Source: Pogonophryne albipinna
Lineage: Eukaryota > Chordata > Actinopteri > Perciformes > Artedidraconidae
Reading direction: 5' to 3'
Assembly: GCA_028583405.1 (NCBI GenBank)
Contig: JAPTMU010000279.1
Coordinates: 204,279-268,278, forward strand
Length of the DNA: 64,000 nucleotides
This document shows, in pieces, positions 25,605-41,160 of the stretch. A program made the translations under genes and the position numbers. Position 1 is the stretch's first letter. Each line of letters opens with the position of its first letter. The notes below the pieces were generated by a model. That model saw only the letters and a program-made list of their open reading frames with translations, did no database searches and had not been told where the DNA came from.

Positions 25605-26370
25605 CCTCTCTGTTGAAATATTGCTCGCATAGGGATCTATTCAGCTTTTTGGCGTTGCTTCTAATTGAACTATTCATATCTCACACTGCACTGTAACTTT
25701 TATGCATGTTATTCATATTTTATTCTCTTTTTATTTTAAATTAGTGTTTTTAAGTGCCATTATATAATATGTTTCTGCTGCACTATTTCTTAATTCTCCT
25801 AATGTCTTTCATTGTTGTAAAGCACTTTGAATTGCCTTGTGTTGAAAGGTGCTATACACACACTTGCCTCATACAGCATGTTTAATGTGTGTTAAATGTT
25901 GCTTTAGGTGCAAGAGGACGATGCATTTACCCACTTTACGAAACAAGTGGTTATATTAACAGTGTTGTATCGTATAATTCATTAGCTCTACATTGTCACT
26001 ACTACAAAGAGCAGTCTTCAGTGTTGAATAGTGAAGAGTAGCTGCAGGATTTTTTTACAGGTTGTGCAGAGAACGATGCTCTGGTGTTTTGTATCTGTTA
26101 TATTTCTTATTTTTAGACCACTTAGTTGTGTGCAGTGATAGTAAGGGATCTCTCTGTGTGTGTGTGAATCCTCTGAGGTGAGGGGAGCTTGCAGGAAGAA
26201 GGTTTTCTGAAGTCAGGATGCTGCTGCCGGTGGAAGTCATTTGTATCTGCAGCTCTTCAGGTGGTGTTGGTGGACCCTGGAGTCTGTACAAATGAGAACT
26301 GTAGAATAGCGTCTGTTTGCAAGCTGTACTGTCTGATTCTTTTGTGTGATTGTGTGGTTTAAAGGTCTTG
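25605..26370. other. Intron with an L2-type LINE tail
   Basis: 25680-25862 ends AAAGCACTTTGAATTGCC and GTGCTATACACAC, typical of a LINE 3' end. The rest has no recognisable feature. Confidence 0.45.
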
Positions 26371-27485
26371 TTACGGTGGGTGAAGCAAGCAGGACCCAAA
26401 TGCAGATTACACTGATATTGCCTTTATTTCAAGGATAGAATAATAACTTGGACAAAACAGAACACTCACCGGTGAACTCAGTCACAAACAAAAGACGAAC
26501 CAACACTGAACACAGGAAGAGACAAGACTAAATACAGGGAGGAATAATCACGAGACGAGAAACAGCCGGGCAGGGGAGGAGAAACACAAGGGCCACAGGT
26601 GAACACAATCAGACAACTAGACACACCAGGGAAACTAACGACAGGGGAAAAACACAGGAGCCTCATCCCAATACCCCTCCTCGACTCCTCCTTTCCCTCA
26701 CTCGCTTCCCTTCCTTGCGTCTTAGCTCCGCCTCCGTAAGATGCGAGCGAGAGACACGAGGAGGAGACGCGAGGACAGAGGAGTCCTCAGGTATTAATTG
26801 GGACGTCCTCGTTCACTCAAACGTCACTTTTAAACGACGTCTGTTAATGATGACATGTGCACAGCTGTATCCCCTCTCATCGGGCTCAACTGAAGAACCC
26901 CTTAGAACCGGCCCATTTGTTGTTAAATATTTAAATGAATGAATCTTTCTCTTGTTAGTCAAGGAACTCAATGTATGATGGTTGGTCCTGCTTTGGTGTT
27001 CCGTTTTGGTGTAAAATGTACATTTAAATACACATATAATTATAGTAATGTGAAAGCCTTTTAGAAATGAATTGCACATAATAATTCCCACGGAGCTGTG
27101 AGCACTTATACATTTATGTGACGCTTTTCCACTCATCTTCCAGTTGTCGGTTTTCCTCTGTTGAAATCGACCAGCTGTGAAGGTGGGGGCGGGGCTTATT
27201 TACGCGAGTAGTGAAAACACTTCCGCGTAGTCTGCTCGCGTGTATCCTCCCTTTCGTCTCCTCCCTCACCCCCTCCTCGACTCCTCCGTATGCATCTCAG
27301 CGATTGGGACGTCCTTCAACATGGCGTGTCTTGATCGATTTCCGGGTCAAGTCCCGGAGGAGGGGAAGAGAGGAGTCGAGGAGGGGTATTGGGATGAGGC
27401 TAGGGAGAGGGACCAGACAATACACCAAGAGGAAAAACACCCATAACCAGACATACAAAACTACAACCGTGACATAACGTGAGAA
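26371..27485. mobile_element. Dispersed element (TGTTACGGTGGG end) interrupted by a second element
   Basis: The left part GTTACGGTGGGTGAAGCAAG to 26660 and the right part 27401-27485 (ending ACAACCGTGACATAAC) read as the two ends of one element. Its terminus TGTTACGGTG is mirrored as CCGTGACA on the right. Confidence 0.55.
26660..27401. mobile_element. Nested inverted-repeat element
   Basis: The termini AGCCTCATCCCAATACCCC and GGGGTATTGGGATGAGGCT are exact inverted copies, continuing into CTCCTCGACTCCTC and GAGTCGAGGAG. It is inserted in the 26371-27485 element. No protein is recognised. Confidence 0.75.
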
Positions 27486-27489
27486 TCCT

Positions 27490-27970
27490 GACAGGTCTCC
27501 TATCTTGCAAAATGCACTTTTTAATGTCTTTTATACATAAATATGTGTCAGGAGAATCACAAAGTGTCAGAAAATAAAACCCTGTCTCTTTTCCTCCGTA
27601 CCCAAATGTCTAAAAACGGGGCTACAACGGAGCTGATCCAGATTTGCGTCCGATATGACGTAATATCTGAAATGTGGACCCACTGCCCAATCAGAAACGT
27701 TGCTATGTGCGACGCTTTGGACGTAATATGGTCTGTGTTTACATTAGCATCGCTAACACTCAGAGCTAACCTGTGTTTTTCTTAAGTTAAGAACCCAAAA
27801 TCTGCGTTTCTCTAAACAGGGCTGGAATAGAGGGGTATGAGGGATTTCTGAAATGCATGATCTGTTTGGTATTTGGAGCAAAACACATCATAGACATGTT
27901 TTTTATATATTTTTTGATATATCTGAGACCCATAATATATGCCTAAAAATAGCATGATAGGAAACCTTTA
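27490..27970 (+). mobile_element. Family A TTAA element, diverged copy
   Basis: GGTCTCCTATCTTGCAAAATG starts and AGCATGATAGGAAACC-TTTAA ends. The interior matches 549-1236 (for example CCGATATGACGTAATATCTG) with a deletion. Confidence 0.72.
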
Positions 27971-29882
<1,912 letters not shown>

Positions 29883-30017
29883 ATATACTGCAAATACCAC
29901 ATGACAAGCCCACAATTGCCTACATTCAAATGTTTATTTAAGCATTTATGAAATGATTTGTAGACAAGAAAGATTAATCTCAAAAGTAGTTTTGCTGATT
30001 TCTATCTTTGATTGTTA

Positions 30018-31547
30018 TTAAAGAGTCCTCTCCTGCTGATGTTCAGGTGTATATCAGTATGTAGTATCTCTACTTTAAAGAGTCCTCTCCTGCTGATGTT
30101 CAGGTGTATATCAGTATGTAGTGGCTCTACTTTAAAGAGTCCTCTCCTGCTGATGTTCAGGTGTATATCAGTATGTAGTGTCTCTACTTTAAAGAGTCCT
30201 CTCCTGCTGATGTTCAGGTGTATATCAGTATGTAGTGTCTCTACTGTAAGAGTCCTCTCCTGCTGATGTTCAGGTGTATATCAGTATGTAGTGGCTCTAC
30301 TTTAAAGAGTCCTCTCCTGCTGATGTTCAGGTGTATATCAGTATGTAGTGTCTCTACTTTAAAGAGTCCTCTCCTGCTGATGTTCAGGTGTATATCAGTA
30401 TGTAGTGTCTCTACTTTAAAGAGTCCTCTCCTGCTGATGTTCAGGTGTATATCAGTATGTAGTGTCTCTACTTTAAAGAGTCCTCTCCTGCTGATGTTCA
30501 GGTGTATATCAGTATGTAGTGTCTCTACTTTAAAGAGTCCTCTCCTGCTGATGTTCAGGTGTATATCAGTATGTAGTGTCTCTACTTTAAAGAGTCCTCT
30601 CCTGCTGATGTTCAGGTGTATATCAGTATGTAGTGGTCTCTACTTTAAAGAGTCCTCTCCTGCTGATGTTCAGTTGTATATCAGTATGTAGTGTCTCTAC
30701 TTTAAAGAGTCCTCTCCTGCTGATGTTCAGGTGTATATCAGTATGTAGTGTCTCTACTTTAAAGAGTCCTCTCCTGCTGATGTTCAGGTGTATATCAGTA
30801 TGTAGTGTCTCTACTTTAAGAGTCCTCTCCTGCTGATGTTCAGGTGTATATCAGTATGTAGTGTCTCTACTTTAAAGAGTCCTCTCCTGCTGATGTTCAG
30901 GTGTATATCAGTATGTAGTGTCTCTACTTTAAAGAGTCCTCTCCTGCTGATGTTCAGGTGTATATCAGTATGTAGTGTCTCTACTTTAAAGAGTCCTCTC
31001 CTGCTGATGTTCAGGTGTATATCAGTATGTAGTGTCTCTACTTTAAAGAGTCCTCTCCTGCTGATGTTCAGGTGTATATCAGTATGTAGTGTCTCTACTT
31101 TAAAGAGTCCTCTCCTGCTGATGTTCAGGTGTATATCAGTATGTAGTGTCTCTACTTTAAAGAGTCCTCTCCTGCTGATGTTCAGGTGTATATCAGTATG
31201 TAGTGTCTCTACTGTCTCCATGCTTTAATGTTCAAAAAGCTCTTTATTTTTCTCATACTGCAGCACCCTCTTTTCACCCTCTGTCTGAAACCAGAGTCCA
31301 GTCTGCTCTGATTGGTTAGCTGGCCGGCTCTGTTGTGATTGGTCAACCAGCTTAGAGATGTCCCGCCCCTGAGCGTATCACGTACAATGTGTCGGAGCAC
31401 TAGCCAATAGAAGCACAAGTCTTCCGTAGTGACGTCACCGTGTTCTGTAACTTTGGGATGTTAGCCTCTGCAGACCCTTTACATGCACTAAAACCTATAG
31501 AAACACACTACAGGAAAGGGAGAAAACACATAATAAAGCACCTTTAA
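30018..31547 (+). mobile_element. Intact family C TTAA element with 57-bp array 3
   Basis: It is bounded by TTAA at 30018 (TTAAAGAGTCC) and TTAA at 31544-31547 (AAAGCACCTTTAA). The left 1.2 kb is 57-bp array 3 (30018-31212, about 21 units, with small indels near 30245, 30634 and 30820). The right 335 bp is unique sequence shared with 5741-5965, 34636-34946, 56296-56435 and 58490-58578. This is the best copy for defining the element. Confidence 0.85.
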
Positions 31548-31789
31548 TACACGGCTGAGCTTTAGGTAGAGGGGTGACTCACACGTACGGTATGATAAGG
31601 AAACCTTGAGATGGTTTCTGAGGCAACAGCTTCCTGCTAACAGACAGCTGTGACTAGTAACGGCTAATAAAGCAAGCACTGATTGATGTGAGCGTGATGG
31701 TTCTGTGGTTTCATTGTTGATCCACGATAAGCTGCTTCGGTTTCTTAAGACGGCATTTAATTAAGTCTGGCAGCCGGCGTACAGGTGCT

Positions 31790-32385
31790 GCTGTCCAAAC
31801 AACTCGCTGTCACGCAGCATGGGGGAGATGGAGAGGGGGAGAAGATAAGGAAGTGAGAGAATGAGAGGAATTAAGAGAAAGAGAGGTGATAAGAGGGAGG
31901 GGTGAGAAGAGAGGGAGAGAGAGGGACGGAGTTACCACAGGAATGAACAAGCAGAGCTATGTGAGCCGGCTCCATTCTCAGCTGAGAGGAGAGGAAGGCT
32001 GTCAGAGAGAGAGAGTCAGCGAGGCGGGAACTAACAGAGAGACAGAAGGTGTAGAGAGAAAAGAGATTGTCGTTTTTAAAAAGGTGGACGGATGAAAGGG
32101 CGAGAGGACGCGAGAGGAGAGGGAGTCGTTCATCCACGCCCCTGCTGACTGTGGTGGAGGAAAACAAAGCCAAGAGCGCAGAAAGCATGAGGACGTGAGC
32201 ATGGACCGGCTCAGGGATGGATCTGGATTGTTACATGCCTGAGAGAGAGGGTTGGGAGACATTCGGGAACACATATCCCCCGGTTCCTCCTTCCCTTCAT
32301 CTGCTCTCTCTCTCATCCAGGATGTGAAGCAGAAAGCCGGTTCTTCACTCCCTGAGGCTGAGAGGAAAGGGAGGTTGGCGGAGAC
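31790..32385 (+). promoter_or_regulatory. Putative internal nav3 promoter and 5' UTR of the short isoform
   Basis: The 600 bp before the ATG at 32386 differ from the flanking repeats: a purine-rich GA tract (about 31804-31930) and then mixed, moderately GC-rich sequence without recognised repeats. In-frame stops at 32353-32355 and 32359-32361 close the frame just upstream of the ATG, as expected of a 5' UTR. Small upstream ATGs are present, one at about 32186 followed closely by a stop. I see no convincing TATA box, and the transcription start cannot be placed from sequence. The promoter is inferred only because the exon downstream looks like a first coding exon. Confidence 0.45.
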
Positions 32386-33001
32386 ATGAAGCGAGGCGCA
32401 GAGTTCTCCGTGTACCAGGGAGGAAGTCCAGCGAGACGTCCTCCAAACCCTCCTCCAGACAACCTGAACCTGAGGGTGAAACAGCGTTCTCTCACTAACC
32501 TCACCCTCTTGAGTGATGGCGAGCAGCGAGTTTATTCCTTCGAGCTGGACGACACACAACCTCGGAGCTCCAAACCTCACAACTCCTCTCCGTCGTTCTC
32601 GCCCTCTAGCCTGCAGGGGAGCCCCAGGAAAGAGGTGGTCACCAGGGGGGGAACAAGAACTCGATCTCTGTCGCTTTCTCTCACAAAAATGCTTTCTCAA
32701 TCGGAGCACTCTTTAATCCCCGTGCGTTTGAGGTGCACAGGCGGGCGGAAAGAACGGGCGTCGTACAGCGGACACTCGAGGACTGAATCGGCACGGACGT
32801 CCAGGGAAGTGGAGGAAAAGGAGGAAGAGGGTGGTTCAAATGAAGAGGGGAAGAAGAGGGGGAAGAAGGACGATGGGGATTGGGCGGAGGAAGAGGTTTC
32901 GGAGGGAGGGCGAAGAGAAGGAGCGGCTCAGCTGGATAAAGAGCTGATCCTCACCATGCTGGGCGACCTGGAGCAGGTGCTGCACACGGAGACACGCCCG
33001 C
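32386..33001 (+). CDS. nav3: nav3 alternative first coding exon, NAV1-like N-terminus (616 bp)
   Basis: The ATG (context GGAGACATGA) opens 205 codons plus one base and ends at a consensus GTAAGT donor. Stops lie in frame shortly upstream. It leaves in phase 1, exactly what exon 38733-38841 needs: C+GA gives Arg, continuing EDPEARRMRTVKN. The protein has LNLRVKQRSLTNLTLLSDGE at about residues 27-46, KMLSQSEHSLIP at about 101-112, a Glu/Lys/Gly-rich low-complexity part at about 140-180, and LDKELILTMLGDLEQVL at about 185-201. Remembered NAV1 has the same order near its N-terminus: RKQKSLTNLSFLTDSE, SKSEHSL, DPELVVTVLGDLEQLL, followed by the same RTVxNxxDLRQNLEETMSS block. SLIP (32710-32721) is a further EB1-type motif. 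The short isoform would lack the CH domain and the 18414 exon. Use is inferred, with no transcript evidence. Confidence 0.82.
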
Positions 33002-33906
33002 GTAAGTCAACGCAGGCCGACAACTGCAGGAAAGGGCATGGAAGTCATTACATAGATGTATACGTTTGGAGATGGCATGCCTCAAACATGAAGGAGATAC
33101 TATAAGTAAACCTATTGAATTGGCGTTAGTTGGAATAAGAACATTTGTAAATTGTCTTGTGAACATTTTCTGAGAATAACTTTGTATTCTGTGCCATGGA
33201 AATGGATCTGTTGCTACGACGAGTTGGATTTTCAATAGTAACTTTTAATGGCACATTCCTACGGGGATATGTTTGGCATCAGCACTCTCCAGACTTTGTT
33301 GAATAAGTACAGAATTAGAACAACAGATAAAGAAGTTTGTGATATTTTGATAAATGAGTTTCTACAGGCAGTAGAAATATCTAGTGACTAGGTTTTGGTT
33401 TAAAATGTCAAAGCAGAAGAAGCCTTAAATAAACTGGATATTTGCTTAATCCTCACAATGGGGGAAACTATTTCTAACGGCTTATTATTAGTATTTTAAG
33501 GCGTTTGTGAGACAAGATTGTAAACGCACCAAGGACACAGGCAGATACAAAGATCCCTTTAACAGGCACACACCCTTTTCCCACAGTCTCCATATAGGCT
33601 GCTGAATGAAGCTGCTATAATACAACCTACAGGTAGCTTGTCGTACCTCAACTGTAGCTCGAAATCTCCATGGAGTTTGTGCTTTTATAATGAGCACATG
33701 TGTTCAAATAGGGATGTTACAGGAGAGATGATGTTTGCAATTGCACAGATAAAGGAAAGTAACAATATATTGTAAGCAGGTTGAGGAATGCTGCAGTAAA
33801 AAGAATAAATAGCTTGCAATATATGTTGGAAAATCAACAACTCACCCACTGTTCCTCTGCCTGTGTGTCACACAGCCAACTTGATCAATAGCTTATTATT
33901 ATATCT
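33002..33906. other. Intron after the alternative first exon
   Basis: It begins with the GTAAGT donor. No repeat border or further exon is recognised. Confidence 0.55.
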
Positions 33907-34039
<133 letters not shown>

Positions 34040-34196
34040 CCATTTACATCCTTAAACAACCCTTTTACCGAGTCATTTGGCTTTATAAGTACCTAGTTGC
34101 TGTTGTGGCAGTTTGAGGTTTTCACCCCGGGGAGCGCTTATCGTTGATATGTATTAACAAGCTCTCAATGTGCTGCAATGCCTGTGAGGGAAGCTT

Positions 34197-34250
34197 GTGT
34201 GTGTGTGTGCGTGTGTGTGTGTGTGTGTGTGCGTGTGTGTGTGTGTGTGT

Positions 34251-34302
<52 letters not shown>

Positions 34303-34330
34303 TGTGTGTGTGTGTGTGTGAGTGTGGGTG
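34197..34330 (+). repeat. (TG)n tract, imperfect
   Basis: TG run with CG, TA and GG interruptions. Confidence 0.95.
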
Positions 34331-34635
34331 TGTAAGCTGCCATAGCGACACGGCGGCAGTGATTGACAGCCAGTGCTTCATTCAGGAAGATTTGTGATAA
34401 ACTGCTGCAAGATATGTAATGTGTGTGTATTATAATGAGATACATCAAGGTTTCAAAGGACATGTATTGACTGTATGCAACAAAGAGTCACACAGCAAAA
34501 TGCCTTTCCATTTACACTGCAGGGGGTAAACATGACAAAGCCAAAAAAGAAGCAGAAGAGCGATTTCTTGAATTTGCGTATAATGTAAACAAAACGAGAC
34601 AACAGTGAAATCTCTGGAGAGATAATATTTAATTG

Positions 34636-34946
34636 TTCTCATACTGCCTGTGCTGCAGCACCTCTTTTCACCCTCTGTCTGAAACCAGAGCCCAGTCTGC
34701 TCTGATTGGTTAGCTGGCTGGCTCTGTTGTGATTGGTCAACCAGCTTAAAGATGTCCCGCCCCCTTAGCCTATCACGTACAATGTGTTGGAGCGCTAGCC
34801 AATAGAAGCTCGAGAGTTCTGTAGTGATGTCACCGTGTTCCAGAACATTGGGATTTTAGCCTTTTTTTCAGACCATTTTGCACGAACTAAAACCTATAGA
34901 AACAGAGAAGGGAAAACCCCAGAAAGCATAATAGGGACTCTTTAAA
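34636..34946 (+). mobile_element. Family C element copy without an array
   Basis: It matches the unique part at 31240-31547 (GTCTGAAACCAGAGCCCAGT, TTGTGATTGGTCAACCAGC) and ends ATAGGGACTCTTTAA. The 57-bp array end is absent. Confidence 0.8.
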
Positions 34947-35214
34947 TGAATAAATATCAAGTTGAGGTTCATTGTTGTAAAAACAGTCAGAGATCCGGTT
35001 GGTCCATGTGTTTGTTTCCGTGGCGATGCAGCCATATGGTCCTGTTGTTATGTTCCTGCCTGTGCACAGAGCCCAGGAGCAGGCTGGGTAGATCAATAGT
35101 CTTAAAGGTGGTTGCTGGTTAGCTTAGCTTCCTTTCTGGCCTCCTTCCCTCTCCTCCTGGCACCTTGCTTCTTCCTCTAGTGTTGACAGGGAACATCTCA
35201 GTTTTAAGACATCT

Positions 35215-35395
35215 CAAACTCAATCTTTATTTTATTTATATAGTACATTTAAAACTTCAGTTGACCAAAGTGCCGTACAGGGAATACATACAATATAAAA
35301 TAACACAGTGGGAGTAAAATGATAAAACAATAATGAAAAACATGATTAAAAAAGCACAAGCAACATATAAAAACACACACAAATGTAAAAATGTC
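35215..35395. repeat. LINE 3'-tail fragment
   Basis: ATTTATATAGTACATTTAAAA and CCAAAGTGCCGTACAGGGAA resemble an antisense L2-type LINE 3' end; a relative lies at 59110-59170. Confidence 0.45.
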
Positions 35396-35414
35396 ATATT
35401 CAACTAGTATTAAT

Positions 35415-35419
<5 letters not shown>

Positions 35420-35496
<77 letters not shown>

Positions 35497-35511
35497 TGTG
35501 TGTGTGTGTGT

Positions 35512-35547
<36 letters not shown>
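35420..35547 (+). repeat. (TG)n tract, imperfect
   Basis: TG run with two GG interruptions. Confidence 0.95.
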
Positions 35548-38687
<3,140 letters not shown>

Positions 38688-38732
38688 TAGGTCCAAACAT
38701 TGAAGTAAATCATATGAAATGTGTGTCTCCAG

Positions 38733-38841
38733 GAGAGGATCCTGAAGCGAGACGCATGAGGACGGTGAAGAACATCGCTGACCTGCGGCAGAACCTGGAA
38801 GAAACCATGTCCAGTCTGCGGGGGACGCAGATCACACACAG
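38733..38841 (+). CDS. nav3: nav3 internal exon shared by long and short isoforms (109 bp)
   Basis: The acceptor is ATGTGTGTCTCCAG, with a poor pyrimidine tract; the donor is GTAACA. It enters in phase 1 and leaves in phase 2. It encodes GEDPEARRMRTVKNI, then ADLRQNLEETMSSLRG and TQITH. DLRQNLEETMSSLRG is one of the most conserved blocks across all three navigators, and RRMRTVKN matches NAV3 rather than the RRLRTVKN remembered for NAV2. Two upstream exons can join it in frame: 23409-23524 and the alternative first exon ending at 33001. Its length is not a multiple of three, so skipping it would break the frame. An 84-unit TG tract ends 48 bp upstream and a TTAA element with a 1.85-kb array starts 18 bp downstream. 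Confidence 0.95.
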
Positions 38842-38859
38842 GTAACAGACTTACATTCA

Positions 38860-41160
38860 TTAAAGGTCTCCTATTGTACTGTTCTTCATCAATATATCAC
38901 AGCTCTCAGATATATCCAGAGCCTGTCTCTGATTGGCTGAAACACCAAACAGATCATTGCAGCATTACCCATAATCCCCTCTGTTTCAGCCCTGTTTCCA
39001 AAGTGCTGATTCTCTGTCTGTTACTTTAGATGAAAATAAGGAGCCCCTCCCCACGCCCCTCTGAGAGACATTTGGTTACAAAGAACTCAATGGTGCTCTA
39101 GGAGGAGATTCAGGGGATAAGGGGGGGGGGGGTTACCTTGGTTGCTGATTGGCTAATGGTTACACAAGACAAAACATCGTGATGACATCATCAAGTGGCC
39201 AAAATCTGATCAGCTCATTTTCAGACAGGTTTTTATAGAAATGGATCAAAAAGAGAGAGAATCTTTGTTCCTGAAACTTTCAGAGTCTCTTTCCACAGAG
39301 GGGACACATGTTGATGTAGAAGAGACATGAAGAAGAGGGGGCACATGTTGATGTAGAAGAGACATGAAGAAGAGGGGACACATGTTGATGTAGGAGAGAC
39401 ATGAAGAAGAGGGGACACATGTTGATGTAGGAGAGACATGAAGAAGAGGGGACTCATGTTGATGTAGAAGAGACATGAAGAAGAGGGGACACATGTTGAT
39501 GTAGAAGAGACATGAAGAAGAGGGGACACATGTTGATGTAGAAGAGACATGAAGAAGAGGGGACACATGTTGATGTAGAAGAGACATGAAGAAGAGGGGA
39601 CACGTGTTGATGTAGAAGAGACATGAAGAAGAGGGGACACATGTTGATGTAGAAGACACATGAAGAAGAGGGGACACATGTTGATGTAGAAGAGACATGA
39701 AGAAGAGGGGACACATGTTGATGTAGAAGACACATGAAGAAGAGGGGACACATGTTGATGTAGAAGAGACATGAAGAAGAGGGGGCACATGTTGATGTAG
39801 AAGAGACATGAAGAAGAGGGGACACATGTTGATGTAGGAGAGACATGAAGAAGAGGGGACACATGTTGATGTAGAAGAGACATGAAGAAGAGGGGACACA
39901 TGTTGATGTAGAAGAGACATGAAGAAGAGGGGACACGTGTTGATGTAGAAGAGACATGAAGAAGAGGGGACACATGTTGATGTAGAAGACACATGAAGAA
40001 GAGGGGACACATGTTGATGTAGAAGAGACATGAAGAAGAGGGGACACATGTTGATGTAGAAGACACATGAAGAAGAGGGGACACATGTTGATGTAGAAGA
40101 GACATGAAGAAGAGGGGGCACATGTTGATGTAGCAGAGACATGAAGAAGAGGGGACACGTGTTGATGTAGAAGAGACATGAAGAAGAGGGGACACATGTT
40201 GATGTAGAAGACACATGAAGAAGAGGGGACACATGTTGATGTAGAAGAGACATGAAGAAGAGGGGACACATGTTGATGTAGAAGACACATGAAGAAGAGG
40301 GGACACATGTTGATGTAGAAGAGACATGAAGAAGAGGGGGCACATGTTGATGTAGAAGAGACATGAAGAAGAGGGGACACATGTTGATGTAGGAGAGACA
40401 TGAAGAAGAGGGGACACATGTTGATGTAGGAGAGACATGAAAAAGAGGGGACACATGTTGATGTAGAAGAGACATGAAGAAGAGGGGACACATGTTGATG
40501 TAGAAGAGACATGAAGAAGAGGGGACACGTGTTGATGTAGAAGAGACATGAAGAAGAGGGGACACATGTTGATGTAGAAGAGACATGAAGAAGAGGGGAC
40601 ACATGTTGATGTAGAAGAGACATGAAGAAGAGGGGACACATGTTGATGTAGAAGAGACATGAAGAAGAGGGGACACATGTTGATGTAGAAGAGACATGAA
40701 GAAGAGGGGACACATGTTGATGTAGAAGAGACATGAAGAAGAGGGGACACATGTTGATGTAGAAGAGACACGAAGAAGAGGGGACACATGTTGATGTAGA
40801 AGAGACACGAAGAAGAGGGGACACGTGTTGATGTAGAAGAGACATGAAGAAGAGGGGACACATGTTGATGTAGAAGAGACATGAAGAAGAGGGGACACAT
40901 GTTGATGTAGAAGAGACACGAAGAAGAGGGGACACATGTTGATGTAGAAGAGACATGAAGAAGAGGGGACACATGTTGATGTAGAAGAGACATGAAGAAG
41001 AGGGGACACATGTTGATGTAGAAGAGACATGAAGAAGAGGGGACACATGTTGATGTAGAAGAGACATGAAGAAGAGGGGACACATGTTGATGTAGAAGAG
41101 ACATGAAGAAGAGGGGACACATGTTGATGTAGAAGAGACATGAAGAAGGGTGACCTTTAA
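38860..41160. mobile_element. TTAA element E carrying a 37-bp minisatellite
   Basis: The ends are TTAA-AGGTCTCCTATTG (38860) and GGTGACCT-TTAA (41157-41160). About 440 bp of unique sequence is followed by the array. It begins 18 bp after the donor of the exon at 38733-38841. No transposase. Confidence 0.82.
39299..41146 (-). repeat. 37-bp minisatellite, about 50 units
   Basis: The unit runs GGGGACACATGTTGATGTAG then AAGAGACATGAAGAAGA. With 37 not a multiple of three, the minus strand stays open in all three frames (543-646 codons, a 37-residue repeat such as PLLHVSSTSTCV). These are repeat artefacts. Variant units (GACACATG, GGGGGCACAT, CACGTG) recur in ordered blocks. Confidence 0.95.
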
